Shown: positions 8,145 through 16,530 of the stretch, piece after piece | Numbering within the stretch: position 1 is the first letter of the stretch | How the letters are laid out: every line of letters starts with the position of its first letter | Source: Streptomyces sp. LX-29 | Lineage (GTDB): Bacteria > Actinomycetota > Actinomycetes > Streptomycetales > Streptomycetaceae | DNA: 64,000 nt | Reading direction: 5' to 3' | Assembly (NCBI RefSeq): GCF_029541745.1 | Contig: NZ_CP089746.1 | Coordinates: 4,907,559 to 4,971,558 of the forward strand | The notes under the pieces: model-generated | The model's database searches: none | Told to the model about the DNA's origin: nothing | The model's input: only the letters and a program-made list of their open reading frames with translations | Translations under genes and position numbers: made by a program

Positions 8145-8819
8145 TCAGTCGCCCCGGCCGAGTTTCCCGCGTTCGCCCTTCAGTCGCTTCAGCTCGGCCT
8201 GGGGGAGCTTGCGTCGCACGCCGACGCCGCCCATGAGGGCGAGGCCGGTGACGATGACGCGGGGGCCGTCGGGGATGCCCTGGCCGGAGCCGCTGTGGTC
8301 GAAGCCGCCCATGATGCCCACGCCGTTGACCCGGACGTCGACGTCGGGGTCGACGGTGACCTCGATGCCGCCCATGAGGGCGAAGCAGCGGATGACGACC
8401 TCGCGCTCCTCGAAGCGGGCCTCGCGCAGGTCGATCTCGCCGCCGCCCCAGAAGGCGAAGGCGGTGAAGCGCCGGGCCACCGTCCACCTGCCCCTGCGGC
8501 TGAAGCCGCCCATGACGGCGATGCCGCGCCTGGAGCTGGGCGGGCCGCCGACGCGGTCGCCCGGTGCGGGCACGGCGGGCGCGGGGCGGGCGACCGCGGC
8601 GACGGTGCCCGGGGCCGGCAGATCCCGGACCAGCGGCTCCAGCTCGCCGTGGGTGCGGGCGCGATAGGCGGCGTCCAGCCGCTCCGTGAACTCGTCCATG
8701 TCCAGCCGCCCCTCGGCGACGGCCTCACGCAGCGCCTCGGCCACCCGCTCCCGTTCCGCGTCGGACGCGCGCATCTCGGGGTTGTGCGAGGGCTCCGGAG
8801 ACGGGGCGGCGCTTGTCAT
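8145..8819 (-). CDS. DUF1707 / LiaF-like C-terminal domain protein
   Basis: 224 residues. The N-terminal part (about 16-65) is a DUF1707 domain, read from MRASDAERERVAEAL and LDMDEFTERLDAAY; the C-terminal half has repeated GG-F and ALMGG beta segments typical of the LiaF-like cell-wall-stress domain. There is no membrane helix. It is the last gene of the ABC operon: the start lies 9 bp after the ATPase stop, with no clear ribosome binding site, so translation is probably coupled. A start at internal Met16 (8774) is possible. Function is not known; a role in envelope stress sensing is a family-level inference. Confidence 0.75.
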   Translation of the reverse strand: MTSAAPSPEPSHNPEMRASDAERERVAEALREAVAEGRLDMDEFTERLDAAYRARTHGELEPLVRDLPAPGTVAAVARPAPAVPAPGDRVGGPPSSRRGIAVMGGFSRRGRWTVARRFTAFAFWGGGEIDLREARFEEREVVIRCFALMGGIEVTVDPDVDVRVNGVGIMGGFDHSGSGQGIPDGPRVIVTGLALMGGVGVRRKLPQAELKRLKGERGKLGRGD

Positions 8820-8828
8820 GTCTGCAGC

Positions 8829-9794
8829 CTAGCGAGGACCGGCGTACATCCGAGCGATCACAGCCTCGATGTCGGGCTCGCGCACCGACAGGTCGACCAG
8901 CGGATAGCCGTCCGCGACCGCCGCGACGATCGGGGCGGCGCTGCCGGTCGCCGGGAAGGCCAGCCACTGGCGCGGGCCTTCGACCCGGACCGTGCGGGCG
9001 CCCGGCACGTCGATCGGCGGCAGCTCCCGCTCCAGGTCGACCACCAGCGTGCGCTCGCTCTCGCCCACCGCGTGCAGCCCGTCGAGCCCGCCGTCGTACA
9101 TCAGCCGGCCGTGGTCGATGACCATCACCCGCCGGCACAACTGCTCGATGTCGGTCAGATCGTGGGTGGTGAGCAGGACGGTCGTGCCGCGCTCGGTGTT
9201 CACCTCCCGCAGGAACTCCCGCACCTTCGCCTTGCTGATGACGTCGAGACCGATGGTGGGCTCGTCGAGGTAGAGCACCTCGGGGTCGTGCAGCAGGGCG
9301 GCCGCGATGTCCCCGCGCATCCGCTGCCCCAGCGAGAGCTGCCGCACCGGCACCTCCAACAGCTCCGCCAGGTCCAGCAGTTCCACGCACCGCTCCAGGT
9401 TCTCCCGGTAGCGGCGGTCCGGGATCCGGTACATCCGCCGCACCAGCGCGTACGAGTCGCGCAGCGGCAGGTCCCACCACAGCGTGGTGCGCTGCCCGAA
9501 GACCACGCCGATGCGGTGCGCCAGCCGGGAGCGGTCGCGTGAGGGGTCGACCCCGGCGACCCGCAGCCGGCCGCCGCTGGGCACCAGGATGCCGGTGAGC
9601 ATCTTGATGGTCGTCGACTTCCCCGCGCCGTTGGGGCCGATGTAGCCCACCATCTCGCCACGCGGCACCCGGAAGCTGATGCCGTCCACGGCCCGCACCT
9701 CGCGTCGCTCGCGCCGTAGCAGGCCCTTCCTGCGGCGCACCACGAAGACCTTCTCCACTCCGTCCAGTTCGATGAACCCGTCCCGCCCGGACAT
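8829..9794 (-). CDS. ABC transporter ATP-binding protein (COG4586 type)
   Basis: A 321-residue ABC ATPase. Walker A is GPNGAGKST, the signature is LSLGQRMRGD, Walker B is VLYLDEPTIGLD, and the switch histidine follows in TTHD. The signature departs slightly from the LSGGQ canon, as is common in this exporter group. It powers the two ABC-2 permeases encoded just upstream. ATG 9794 with AAAGGAGA upstream is preferred over the earlier in-frame 9827. Export substrate cannot be read from the sequence. Confidence 0.88.
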   Translation of the reverse strand: MSGRDGFIELDGVEKVFVVRRRKGLLRRERREVRAVDGISFRVPRGEMVGYIGPNGAGKSTTIKMLTGILVPSGGRLRVAGVDPSRDRSRLAHRIGVVFGQRTTLWWDLPLRDSYALVRRMYRIPDRRYRENLERCVELLDLAELLEVPVRQLSLGQRMRGDIAAALLHDPEVLYLDEPTIGLDVISKAKVREFLREVNTERGTTVLLTTHDLTDIEQLCRRVMVIDHGRLMYDGGLDGLHAVGESERTLVVDLERELPPIDVPGARTVRVEGPRQWLAFPATGSAAPIVAAVADGYPLVDLSVREPDIEAVIARMYAGPR

Positions 9795-9839
9795 GTCCCG
9801 GCGTCTCCTTTCTCGTGCCTTCTCCACTCCCGGCCTCGC

Positions 9840-10904
9840 TCAGCTGCCCGTGCTGCGGTACGCCCGAAGCCCCGCCCGCCAGGCCAACCCCGCCAGCGCG
9901 CAGCAGCCGACGGCGACCGGCGGCGCCCCGAACGCGGCCCAGTCCGGCAGGCCCGTCGGGTCGTCCCGGTCCAGGATGTACAGCGCGGGCAGCCAGTTGA
10001 CGAAGGCCAGCGGGACGACGAAGGTGACGCCGCGCAGCAGCTCGGTGGCGAAGACGGTGGGCGGGTACTGGAGCAGCGCGTTGCCGCCGTAGGTGAACGA
10101 GTTCTGCACCTCGGAGGCGTCGTTGGCCCAGAACTGGAAGGCCGCCCCGGCCACGAAGACCGCCCCGAAGATGGCCGTTCCGCCGACCACCATGAGCGGC
10201 AGGAGCAGCAGCCGGTCCCAGGTCCAGTCGACGTCGATGCGGGGTGTCGCCCAGACCAGCACCAGCAGGCCCTGGACGAGCCGGCCCACCCGGCGCAGCG
10301 CGAAGCGGTCGGCGGCGACCTGGGCCAGGATCGGCGCGGGCCGCACCAGCAGGCTGTCCATCGTGCCGTCCCGCACCCGCCGGCCCACCCGGCCCAGGTT
10401 GCCCAACAGCAGGTCGGCCAGGCCGAAGGCGGTGCAGCTGGTCCCGTAGAAGAAGGCCACCTCCGCCAGCGAGAACCCGCCGAGCGCCTCCACGTGCGAG
10501 AACATCAGGGTGATCGCGACGAAGTCCAGGGCGTTGGCGATCAGATTGCCCAGCGTCATGATCACGAACGAGGTGCGGTAGGCCATCGTGGAGCGCACCC
10601 ACATCGCCACGATGAGCCCGTACGCCCGCAGCCCCTGTCGCGCCTGGTCGAGGCGCCCGCCGCGACGATCCCCGGATACGCCGTCCCTGGATGCGCCGTC
10701 CCCGGATGCGCCGTCCCCGGATGCGCCGTCCCTGGATGCGCCGTCCCCGGATACGCCGCCCCTCGATACGCCGTCCCTGGATAAGCCGCCGGCGGCTGTC
10801 TGGGGGCCGTTTCCGCCCTGGTGCGGGAGTACGCCGCCACCGGCCCGCGCGGGCCCCGTGGACGGGCCCGTGGCGCCCTCGTGCGGAGGGATGTCGTCAG
10901 CCAC
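9840..10904 (-). CDS. ABC-2 type permease with repetitive N-terminal extension (COG3694-like)
   Basis: 354 residues: about 90 hydrophilic residues, then a six-helix ABC-2 permease (from GLRAYGLIVAMWVRS onward). The extension holds a degenerate Ser-Gly/Arg-Asp-Gly-Ala/Val pentapeptide repeat, encoded by eight 15-bp units at 10672-10791. Start is GTG 10904, overlapping the stop of the upstream permease by 8 bases. The repeat is not part of the permease family and may be a recent expansion; if translation starts further inside, this extension is not made, but no better start with a ribosome binding site is visible. Confidence 0.78.
   Translation of the reverse strand: MADDIPPHEGATGPSTGPARAGGGVLPHQGGNGPQTAAGGLSRDGVSRGGVSGDGASRDGASGDGASGDGASRDGVSGDRRGGRLDQARQGLRAYGLIVAMWVRSTMAYRTSFVIMTLGNLIANALDFVAITLMFSHVEALGGFSLAEVAFFYGTSCTAFGLADLLLGNLGRVGRRVRDGTMDSLLVRPAPILAQVAADRFALRRVGRLVQGLLVLVWATPRIDVDWTWDRLLLLPLMVVGGTAIFGAVFVAGAAFQFWANDASEVQNSFTYGGNALLQYPPTVFATELLRGVTFVVPLAFVNWLPALYILDRDDPTGLPDWAAFGAPPVAVGCCALAGLAWRAGLRAYRSTGS
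10672..10791. repeat. 15-bp tandem repeat, 8 copies
   Basis: Eight head-to-tail copies of a unit near CCGGATGCGCCGTCC, with one to four differences between copies. The repeat keeps the minus-strand frame open and writes the pentapeptide repeat in the permease N-terminus. Confidence 0.9.
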
Positions 10905-11697
10905 CCTGAACGACCACCTTCCGGGTGGCGAGGGACTGGAGCGCGCGGCCGGCGGCCAGCAGTACCGCCGCCCACCCGAGTTGGAAGGCCAGCGCCTCGG
11001 CCAGCCCGGCGCCCCGGTGCCGGCCGAGCAGCACGTCGGCGGGGACCTGGAGCATCGCCGACCAGGGCAGCGCCCGGGCGATCTCGCCGAGCGTGCCGGG
11101 GAAGAGGTTGAGCGGCAGGATCATCCCGGAGAAGAAGAGGCAGAGCAGGCTGCTGAGCATGTTGAGCCCGGAGCCGTCGAGCAGCCAGAACGCGGCGAGC
11201 GCGACGAGGTAGCGCACCGCGAAGCCGACGAGCACGCCGAGCGTCACCGAGAGCAGGAAGGCCAGCCAGGTGAGCGGGGCGGTGGGCAGGGCGAGTTCGA
11301 AGACCAGTGCCCCGCAGGCCATCGGTGCCACGCCCCGCCCCAGCAGTTGGAAGAGCGCCCGGCCCAGATCGCCCGCCAGCCACCACAACTGGAGGTCGAC
11401 CGGGCGGTAGAGGTCGACGGCGATGTCGCCGGTCCTGATCCGCTCCTGGAGTTCCTCCTGGAAGCCGCCGCCCATCAACGCGGCGGTGGCCAGCAGGGCC
11501 TGTCCGACCCAGACGAAGGTGATCGCCTGGGACACGTCGTAACCGCCGAGGTGCGGACGCTGGTCCCACAGTGCGGTATAGGTGTAGGCCCAGATGAAAC
11601 CGAAGACGGTGTTGGTGAACACCCCTGCCGCGGTGGCGATCCGGTACGTCGCGTAGCGTCTGAACCCGCTCTTCGCGACGGACGCGTACAGCCGCAT
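10897..11697 (-). CDS. ABC-2 type permease (COG4587-like)
   Basis: A 266-residue membrane protein with about six hydrophobic helices, starting MRLYASVAKSGFRRYATYR. It is the first gene of an exporter operon: permease, permease, ATPase, DUF1707 protein. ATG 11697 lies behind GGAGGGAGGGG, a strong ribosome binding site, so the earlier in-frame 11724 is not used. The two permeases likely form a heterodimer. Substrate unknown. Confidence 0.82.
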   Translation of the reverse strand: MRLYASVAKSGFRRYATYRIATAAGVFTNTVFGFIWAYTYTALWDQRPHLGGYDVSQAITFVWVGQALLATAALMGGGFQEELQERIRTGDIAVDLYRPVDLQLWWLAGDLGRALFQLLGRGVAPMACGALVFELALPTAPLTWLAFLLSVTLGVLVGFAVRYLVALAAFWLLDGSGLNMLSSLLCLFFSGMILPLNLFPGTLGEIARALPWSAMLQVPADVLLGRHRGAGLAEALAFQLGWAAVLLAAGRALQSLATRKVVVQGG

Positions 11698-11960
11698 GTG
11701 ACCGCCCCTCCCTCCGGGCTGCACCGAAGTTCAGGAGCCTAGGGCGAAGGTCGGAAGGACTTCCAGGTAATTTCACCGGTGGGAGTGATGGAGCTCACCC
11801 TTCTGGCCGGTTACAGAGCTGTCACAGGTGGGCTCCACCACCACCGTCGCAGAACGGATGATGCGACAGTGTCTTATGGGGCGTACCACGCTAATCGCCC
11901 GACACGCCACCATTCCGTCGCCGTGGAACCTCCGGCGGCGGCCGAGGAGTCTCAGGAGAC

Positions 11961-14900
11961 ATGAGCGACGAGCCCCACAAGCAGGAACCCCCACGGTCGA
12001 AGGACGGCGGCGAGCAGGCTTCCGGTTCCGCCTCCGACTCTGGTTCCCGCTCCGATACCCCCTGGGCTTCCCGGAAGGACAGCACCACCGCCGGCGGCGG
12101 CGAGGCCGTCGGCGAGAAGCGTGAGCGGCACGGCGACAGCGACGGTGGCGAGCGGCCCGGCACGGCCGGTGCGCGACGTGGCGAGATGAGCGAGCGGCCT
12201 TCCGGAGGCACGCCGAAGCCGACCGTGCCCCCGGCCCCGACCCAGGCTCCGAAGCCCGTCCCGAACCAGGCTCCGAGGTCGACCCAGGCCCAGGCGCAGG
12301 CTCCGGCCTCGAAGCCGGCCCAGGCCCCCGCCCCGAACCAGGCCCCCGCCCCGAACCAGGCCCCCGCCCCGAACCAGGCCCCCGCCCCGAGCCGGGCTCC
12401 GGCGCCGCGGGCGAAGCCGGCCGCGGCGGCCACCCCGCCGCGGGTCCCGAAGCCGACGCCCGGCGCCGCCCCGGCCGCGCCCGCCGCGGGCGGCCCGGTG
12501 CCCCCCGCCGGCGGCCCCTCCGCCGGTGACGCCAGCGCGCTCGACGCTCTCAACGCCGCCGTCGCCAAGAACGCCGCGGCCGGCGACGCCTCCCCGGACG
12601 CCGCCACCCGCGCCGTGCCCGCCGCCAAGCAGGGCTCCGCGGGCCAGGCCACGGCCGAGGCGGCCTCCGCGGCCGCCGCCGCGGGCCCGGCCGCGAGCGA
12701 CGGGAAGAGCTCCAAGAGCGGGAAGGACGGGAAGGGCAAGGGCAAGGCCAAGCGCACCCGCCCCAAGCGCACCGGCTGGCGCCGGCTCGTCCCCACCTGG
12801 CGGATGGTGCTCGGCACCTTCCTGCTGATCGTGCTGCTCATCGGCGGCGCCCTGGTGACCGGCTACCTCCTGGTCGACATCCCCAAGGCCAACGCCGCGG
12901 CGACCGCGCAGAGCAACGTCTATCTCTACTCGGACGGCTCCGTGCTCGCCCGCCAGGGCAAGGTCAACCGGGAGAACATCAAGCTCAGCCAGGTCCCCAA
13001 GAGCGTGCAGCAGGCCGTGCTGGCCGCCGAGGACCGGGACTTCTACTCCGAGTCCGCGGTCAACCCCACGGCGATGCTCCGCGCCGCCTGGAACACCGCC
13101 ACCGGCAAGGGCAAGCAGTCCGGCTCCACCATCACCCAGCAGTACGTCAAGAACTACTACCTGGACCAGGATCAGACGGTCACCCGTAAGGCCAGGGAGT
13201 TCTTCATCGCCATCAAGCTGGACAACGAGGTGAGCAAGGACGACATCCTCGAGGGCTACCTCAACACCAGCTACTTCGGCCGGAACGCGTACGGCATCCA
13301 GGCCGCGGCGCAGGCGTACTACGGCAAGGACGTCGAGAAGCTCAGCACCGCGGAGGGCGCGTACCTGGCGACGCTGCTCAACGCGCCGAGCGCCTACGAC
13401 GTGGTGGCCCACCCGCAGAGCAAGAAGGCGGCCACCGCCCGTTGGGCGTACGTGATGGACGGCATGGTCAAGGAGGGCTGGCTGGACTCCGCCGAGCGGG
13501 AGAAGGCGAAGTTCCCGACCCCCGGCAAGCTCCGCCCCCAGTCCGGCATGTCCGGCCAGCGCGGCTACCTCGTCGAGGCCGTCCAGGACTACCTGATCAG
13601 CAACGGCGTCATCGACGAGCAGACGCTGGCGCGCGGCGGTTACCGCATCACCACCACCATCGACAAGAAGCGGCAGAACGCCTTCGTCGACGCGGTCCAG
13701 GGCCAGCTGCTGAGCAAGCTCAGCAAGGACCGCAAGGTGGACCGGTACGTGCGTGCCGGCGGCGCGTCGATCGACCCGAAGACCGGCAAGGTCGTCGCGC
13801 TCTACGGCGGCGTCGACTACACCAAGCAGTTCGTCAACAACGCCACCCGGCGTGACTACCAGGTCGGCTCCACCTTCAAGCCGTTCGTCTTCACCTCGGC
13901 CTCGCAGAACGGCTCCACCACCCAGGACGGCGTCCGGATCACCCCCAACACCGTCTACGACGGCACCAGCCAGCGCCCGGTCGTCGGCTGGAGCGGCGGC
14001 AGGTACGCCCCGGAGAACGAGGACCACGCCAACTACGGGCCGGTCACGGTCACCAAGGCCACCGACAAGTCCGTCAACTCGGTCTACGCCCAGATGGCGG
14101 TGGACGTCGGCCCGGAGAAGGTCAAGGAGACCGCGATCGAGCTGGGGCTGCCGGAGAAGACCCCGGACCTCAACCCGTACCCCTCGATCGCGCTCGGCAC
14201 CGCCACCGCCAGCGTCCTGGACATGACCGAGGCGTACGCCACCCTGGCCAACCACGGCAAGAGCGACGGACACATCCTCGTCACGAAGATCACCAAGGAC
14301 GGCTCGGAGCTCCAGCTGCCGGACCGCGACCCGAGCCGCCAGGCCGTGCCGCGCTCCGCGGCCGACGCCACCACCTCGATCCTGCGCAGCGTCGTGGAGT
14401 CGCCCGGCGGCACCGGCTACAACGCCAAGGCCGCCGGCCGTCCGGCGGCGGGCAAGACCGGTACCGCGGAGGAGGACAAGGCCGCCTGGTTCGCGGGCTT
14501 CACCCCCGACCTGGCGACCGTGGTCGCGGTGATGGGCCAGGACTCCAACACCGGCGCCCAGAAGCCGCTCTACGGGGCGACGGGCCTGCCGCGCATCAAC
14601 GGCGGCGGCTACCCGGCCCAGATCTGGGCCGCGTACACCGCCGACGCCCTGAAGGGGAAGCCGGCCAAGGAGTTCGACCTGAGCGTGGAGGGCGGCCCGG
14701 CGGTGCCGGAGATCCCGCCGGCCACGACCACCACCGAGCCGACCGACGAGCCGAGCACCGCGCCGCCGACGACGGAGGCGCCGCCGACGACGGAGGCGCC
14801 CACCACGCCGCCGACCATCGAGCCCACCCTCACCCCGCCGACCCTGCCCACCCAGCTGCCCACCTTCACCCCGCCCACCCTGCCGCCCACGGGCGGTACC

Positions 14901-14978
14901 GGGGGCCCGGGCGGGCCGGGCGGCACCGGTGGGACGGAGGAACCGGGGGATCCGGGGACCGATCCGACGCTCTTCTAG
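11961..14978 (+). CDS. Class A penicillin-binding protein (bifunctional transglycosylase/transpeptidase)
   Basis: 1005 residues. A long Ala/Pro/Lys-rich cytoplasmic N-terminus (1-275) contains a QAPAPN repeat; one membrane helix at about 281-303; a GT51 glycosyltransferase domain with EDRDFYSESAVNP near 357 and the GSTITQQYVKN motif; a transpeptidase domain with STFK (Ser near 636), SVN (near 703) and KTG (near 831); and a Thr/Pro-rich extracellular tail ending in a Gly-rich stretch. It polymerises and cross-links peptidoglycan outside the membrane. ATG 11961 follows CAGGAG. The disordered N-terminus is longer than usual for the family and may bind partners or the polar growth machinery (inference). 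Confidence 0.93.
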   Translation: MSDEPHKQEPPRSKDGGEQASGSASDSGSRSDTPWASRKDSTTAGGGEAVGEKRERHGDSDGGERPGTAGARRGEMSERPSGGTPKPTVPPAPTQAPKPVPNQAPRSTQAQAQAPASKPAQAPAPNQAPAPNQAPAPNQAPAPSRAPAPRAKPAAAATPPRVPKPTPGAAPAAPAAGGPVPPAGGPSAGDASALDALNAAVAKNAAAGDASPDAATRAVPAAKQGSAGQATAEAASAAAAAGPAASDGKSSKSGKDGKGKGKAKRTRPKRTGWRRLVPTWRMVLGTFLLIVLLIGGALVTGYLLVDIPKANAAATAQSNVYLYSDGSVLARQGKVNRENIKLSQVPKSVQQAVLAAEDRDFYSESAVNPTAMLRAAWNTATGKGKQSGSTITQQYVKNYYLDQDQTVTRKAREFFIAIKLDNEVSKDDILEGYLNTSYFGRNAYGIQAAAQAYYGKDVEKLSTAEGAYLATLLNAPSAYDVVAHPQSKKAATARWAYVMDGMVKEGWLDSAEREKAKFPTPGKLRPQSGMSGQRGYLVEAVQDYLISNGVIDEQTLARGGYRITTTIDKKRQNAFVDAVQGQLLSKLSKDRKVDRYVRAGGASIDPKTGKVVALYGGVDYTKQFVNNATRRDYQVGSTFKPFVFTSASQNGSTTQDGVRITPNTVYDGTSQRPVVGWSGGRYAPENEDHANYGPVTVTKATDKSVNSVYAQMAVDVGPEKVKETAIELGLPEKTPDLNPYPSIALGTATASVLDMTEAYATLANHGKSDGHILVTKITKDGSELQLPDRDPSRQAVPRSAADATTSILRSVVESPGGTGYNAKAAGRPAAGKTGTAEEDKAAWFAGFTPDLATVVAVMGQDSNTGAQKPLYGATGLPRINGGGYPAQIWAAYTADALKGKPAKEFDLSVEGGPAVPEIPPATTTTEPTDEPSTAPPTTEAPPTTEAPTTPPTIEPTLTPPTLPTQLPTFTPPTLPPTGGTGGPGGPGGTGGTEEPGDPGTDPTLF
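12321..12392. repeat. 18-bp tandem repeat, 4 copies, in the PBP gene
   Basis: Four copies of CAGGCCCCCGCCCCGAAC, the last with one base changed, encoding Gln-Ala-Pro-Ala-Pro-Asn in the cytoplasmic tail of the penicillin-binding protein. Near-identity at DNA level suggests recent slippage. Confidence 0.9.
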
Positions 14979-14989
14979 CGCCGTACGCG

Positions 14990-15027
14990 CGAGGGGCCGC
15001 AGCCTGGTGACAGGCGGCGGCCCCTCG
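14990..15027 (+). terminator. Terminator after the PBP gene
   Basis: Perfect 11-bp inverted repeat (14990-15000 and 15017-15027) with a 16-base loop, 12 bp after the stop. Confidence 0.7.
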
Positions 15028-15111
15028 GCCGTGTACGGGCCCTCGGGCCGTCGGGGCACGGGTTCCCCGGCCCGTGCCGGCTCCGGCCCGCTACGGGCCC
15101 GGCGTGCGGGG

Positions 15112-15432
15112 TCAGTGGCCCGAGGTCGCCTTGAGGCCGACCACGGCCACCAGCAGCAGAGCGACGAAGAAGACCCGGGCGGCGGTGGCGGGCTCGCCCA
15201 GCAGGGTCATGCCGAGCACCGCGGCGCCGGCGGCGCCGATGCCCACCCAGACGCCGTAGGCGGTGCCGATGGGCAGGCTCCTGGCGGCCTGGGCGAGCAG
15301 CAGCATGCTGGCGACGATCGCGGCACCGGTGAAGACGCTGGGCCACAGCCGGGTGAAGCCCTCGGTGTACTTCATCCCGACCGACCAGCCGACCTCCAGC
15401 AGTCCGGCGACGACGAGCAGGATCCAGGCCAT
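15112..15432 (-). CDS. gdx: SMR-family guanidinium exporter (Gdx/SugE)
   Basis: A 106-residue four-helix small multidrug resistance protein. Glu13 in the LLEVGWSVGMKYTEGF opening is the conserved proton/substrate glutamate, and that opening is typical of the SugE/Gdx branch rather than the EmrE branch. Gdx members exchange guanidinium for protons. Start is ATG 15432 with GGAGG upstream; the longer frame to 15525 runs through the riboswitch. A guanidine-III-like aptamer lies directly upstream, which strongly supports guanidine as the substrate. A second subunit gene is absent, so it should work as a homodimer. Confidence 0.9.
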   Translation of the reverse strand: MAWILLVVAGLLEVGWSVGMKYTEGFTRLWPSVFTGAAIVASMLLLAQAARSLPIGTAYGVWVGIGAAGAAVLGMTLLGEPATAARVFFVALLLVAVVGLKATSGH

Positions 15433-15465
15433 GACGGCACCTCCGTGTGCGTGGGCGACAGGGGT

Positions 15466-15506
15466 GCGTCGTCTTTGCCTGACCCGGTACGGCGCGTCTC
15501 GTCGGG
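15466..15506 (-). ncRNA. Guanidine-III riboswitch (ykkC-III/mini-ykkC family aptamer)
   Basis: Reading the minus strand from 15506, the pattern is CCCGACGAGACGCGCCGUA, then CCGGGUCAGG, then CAAAGACGACGC. This lines up with the guanidine-III consensus, which has a GACGAG start, a GCGCCGUACC block, GGUCAGG, and AAGACG at the end, able to form the known H-type pseudoknot. It lies 34 bases upstream of the gdx start and just ahead of its ribosome binding site, so ligand binding would control translation start. Call is by eye against the remembered consensus. Confidence 0.85.
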
Positions 15507-15536
15507 ATGGTTCCGACCGTAGCAAAGGGCATGAAA

Positions 15537-15564
15537 GAGGGTGGTGACCCAGGTCACCACCCTC
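15537..15564 (-). terminator. Terminator after the GroES-like gene
   Basis: Perfect 13-bp inverted repeat (15537-15549 and 15552-15564) with a 2-base centre, followed on the minus strand by a short T-run. It isolates the gdx riboswitch unit from the upstream gene. Confidence 0.75.
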
Positions 15565-15616
15565 GTTTCGTAGCGTGTCGGCCCCGCGTGGGACGCCGTC
15601 GCCGTGCCGGGCGCCG

Positions 15617-15958
15617 TTACAGGTACAGCCCCGTGGAGTCCTCGGACCCCTCCAGCCGCTCGGCCGCGACCGCGTGCAGATCGCGCTCCCGCATCAGCAC
15701 GTAGGCCACCCCGCGGACCTCCACCTCGGCCCGGTCCTCCGGGTCGTAGAGCACCCGGTCGCCCGGCTCCACGGTGCGTACGCTCTGCCCGACCGCGACC
15801 ACCTCGGCCCAGGCCAGCCGCCGGCCCACCGCCGCCGTGGCCGGAATCACGATGCCGCCGGACGAGCGCCGCTCGCCCTCCGGGATGTCGGTACGGACCA
15901 GCACCCGGTCGTGCAGCATCCGGATGGGCAGCTTGTCATGGGACGTGTTCGTACTCAC
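15617..15958 (-). CDS. GroES-like co-chaperone family protein
   Basis: 113 residues of the Cpn10/GroES fold: LHDRVLVRTD near the N-terminus, SSGGIVIPA mobile-loop region, AEVVAVGQSVRTVEPGDRVLYD core. It is not next to a GroEL gene and its C-terminal half diverges from the main GroES, so it is a paralog whose partner is uncertain. Start GTG 15958 gives the N-terminus usual for the streptomycete family; the frame remains open to 15997 but that extension is not family-like. Confidence 0.8.
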   Translation of the reverse strand: MSTNTSHDKLPIRMLHDRVLVRTDIPEGERRSSGGIVIPATAAVGRRLAWAEVVAVGQSVRTVEPGDRVLYDPEDRAEVEVRGVAYVLMRERDLHAVAAERLEGSEDSTGLYL

Positions 15959-16031
15959 GCGAAGACCGTACCTGTCCGAGGGGTACGGCCGCGCCACAGG
16001 CGGGGCACGGTCGTGCCCCGGCGCGCGCCGC

Positions 16032-16352
16032 TCATGCGTCGTGGCGCCGCGAGGAGGTCACCAGCAGGCCGATCACCCCGACGGCGAGCAGCGCCACCGG
16101 GACGATCCGCTCCATCCGCGGGGACCCGTCCTCGGCGACCAACTGGGCGCGCACCTGGGTGACCGCGCGCTGCGCGGCCACGTACGCCCGCCCGGCGGTG
16201 CGGTCCACCGTTTCGGCGGCCTTCGCCTTGGCGTCGCCGATGATCGTCTTGGGGTGCACCCGGACGCCGATCTCGTCGAGCGTCACGGCGAGCTCCTGCC
16301 GCCTGCGGGCGATGTCCGCCTCGATCTGCGCAGGGGTCCTGCCATCCGCCAC
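16032..16352 (-). CDS. DUF3618 membrane-anchored protein
   Basis: 106 residues. A helical DUF3618 segment (TPAQIEADIARRRQELAVTLDEI, of which the first half is most conserved) is followed by an Ala/Lys-rich helix and a C-terminal membrane helix near residues 84-99 ending in a basic tail. Proteins of this type often sit with DUF1469 phage-holin-like genes; none is adjacent here. GTG 16352 has GGAGG six bases upstream. Function unknown. Confidence 0.75.
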   Translation of the reverse strand: MADGRTPAQIEADIARRRQELAVTLDEIGVRVHPKTIIGDAKAKAAETVDRTAGRAYVAAQRAVTQVRAQLVAEDGSPRMERIVPVALLAVGVIGLLVTSSRRHDA

Positions 16353-16530
16353 CGCGCTGCCTCCGTCACAAGTCCGTCGATCCCGAGCTTTCCGTGGTGG
16401 ACAGTCTGTCAGCTCTGTCCCGTCCATGCCCCACAGCACCCCCGTTTGCCCGGCTGGCTAGGCTCGGAGTGCGGCGCAGCGCGCCCGCCGGACACGATCG
16501 GTGCCCGGTGCACCCCCGACGAGGAGAGCC

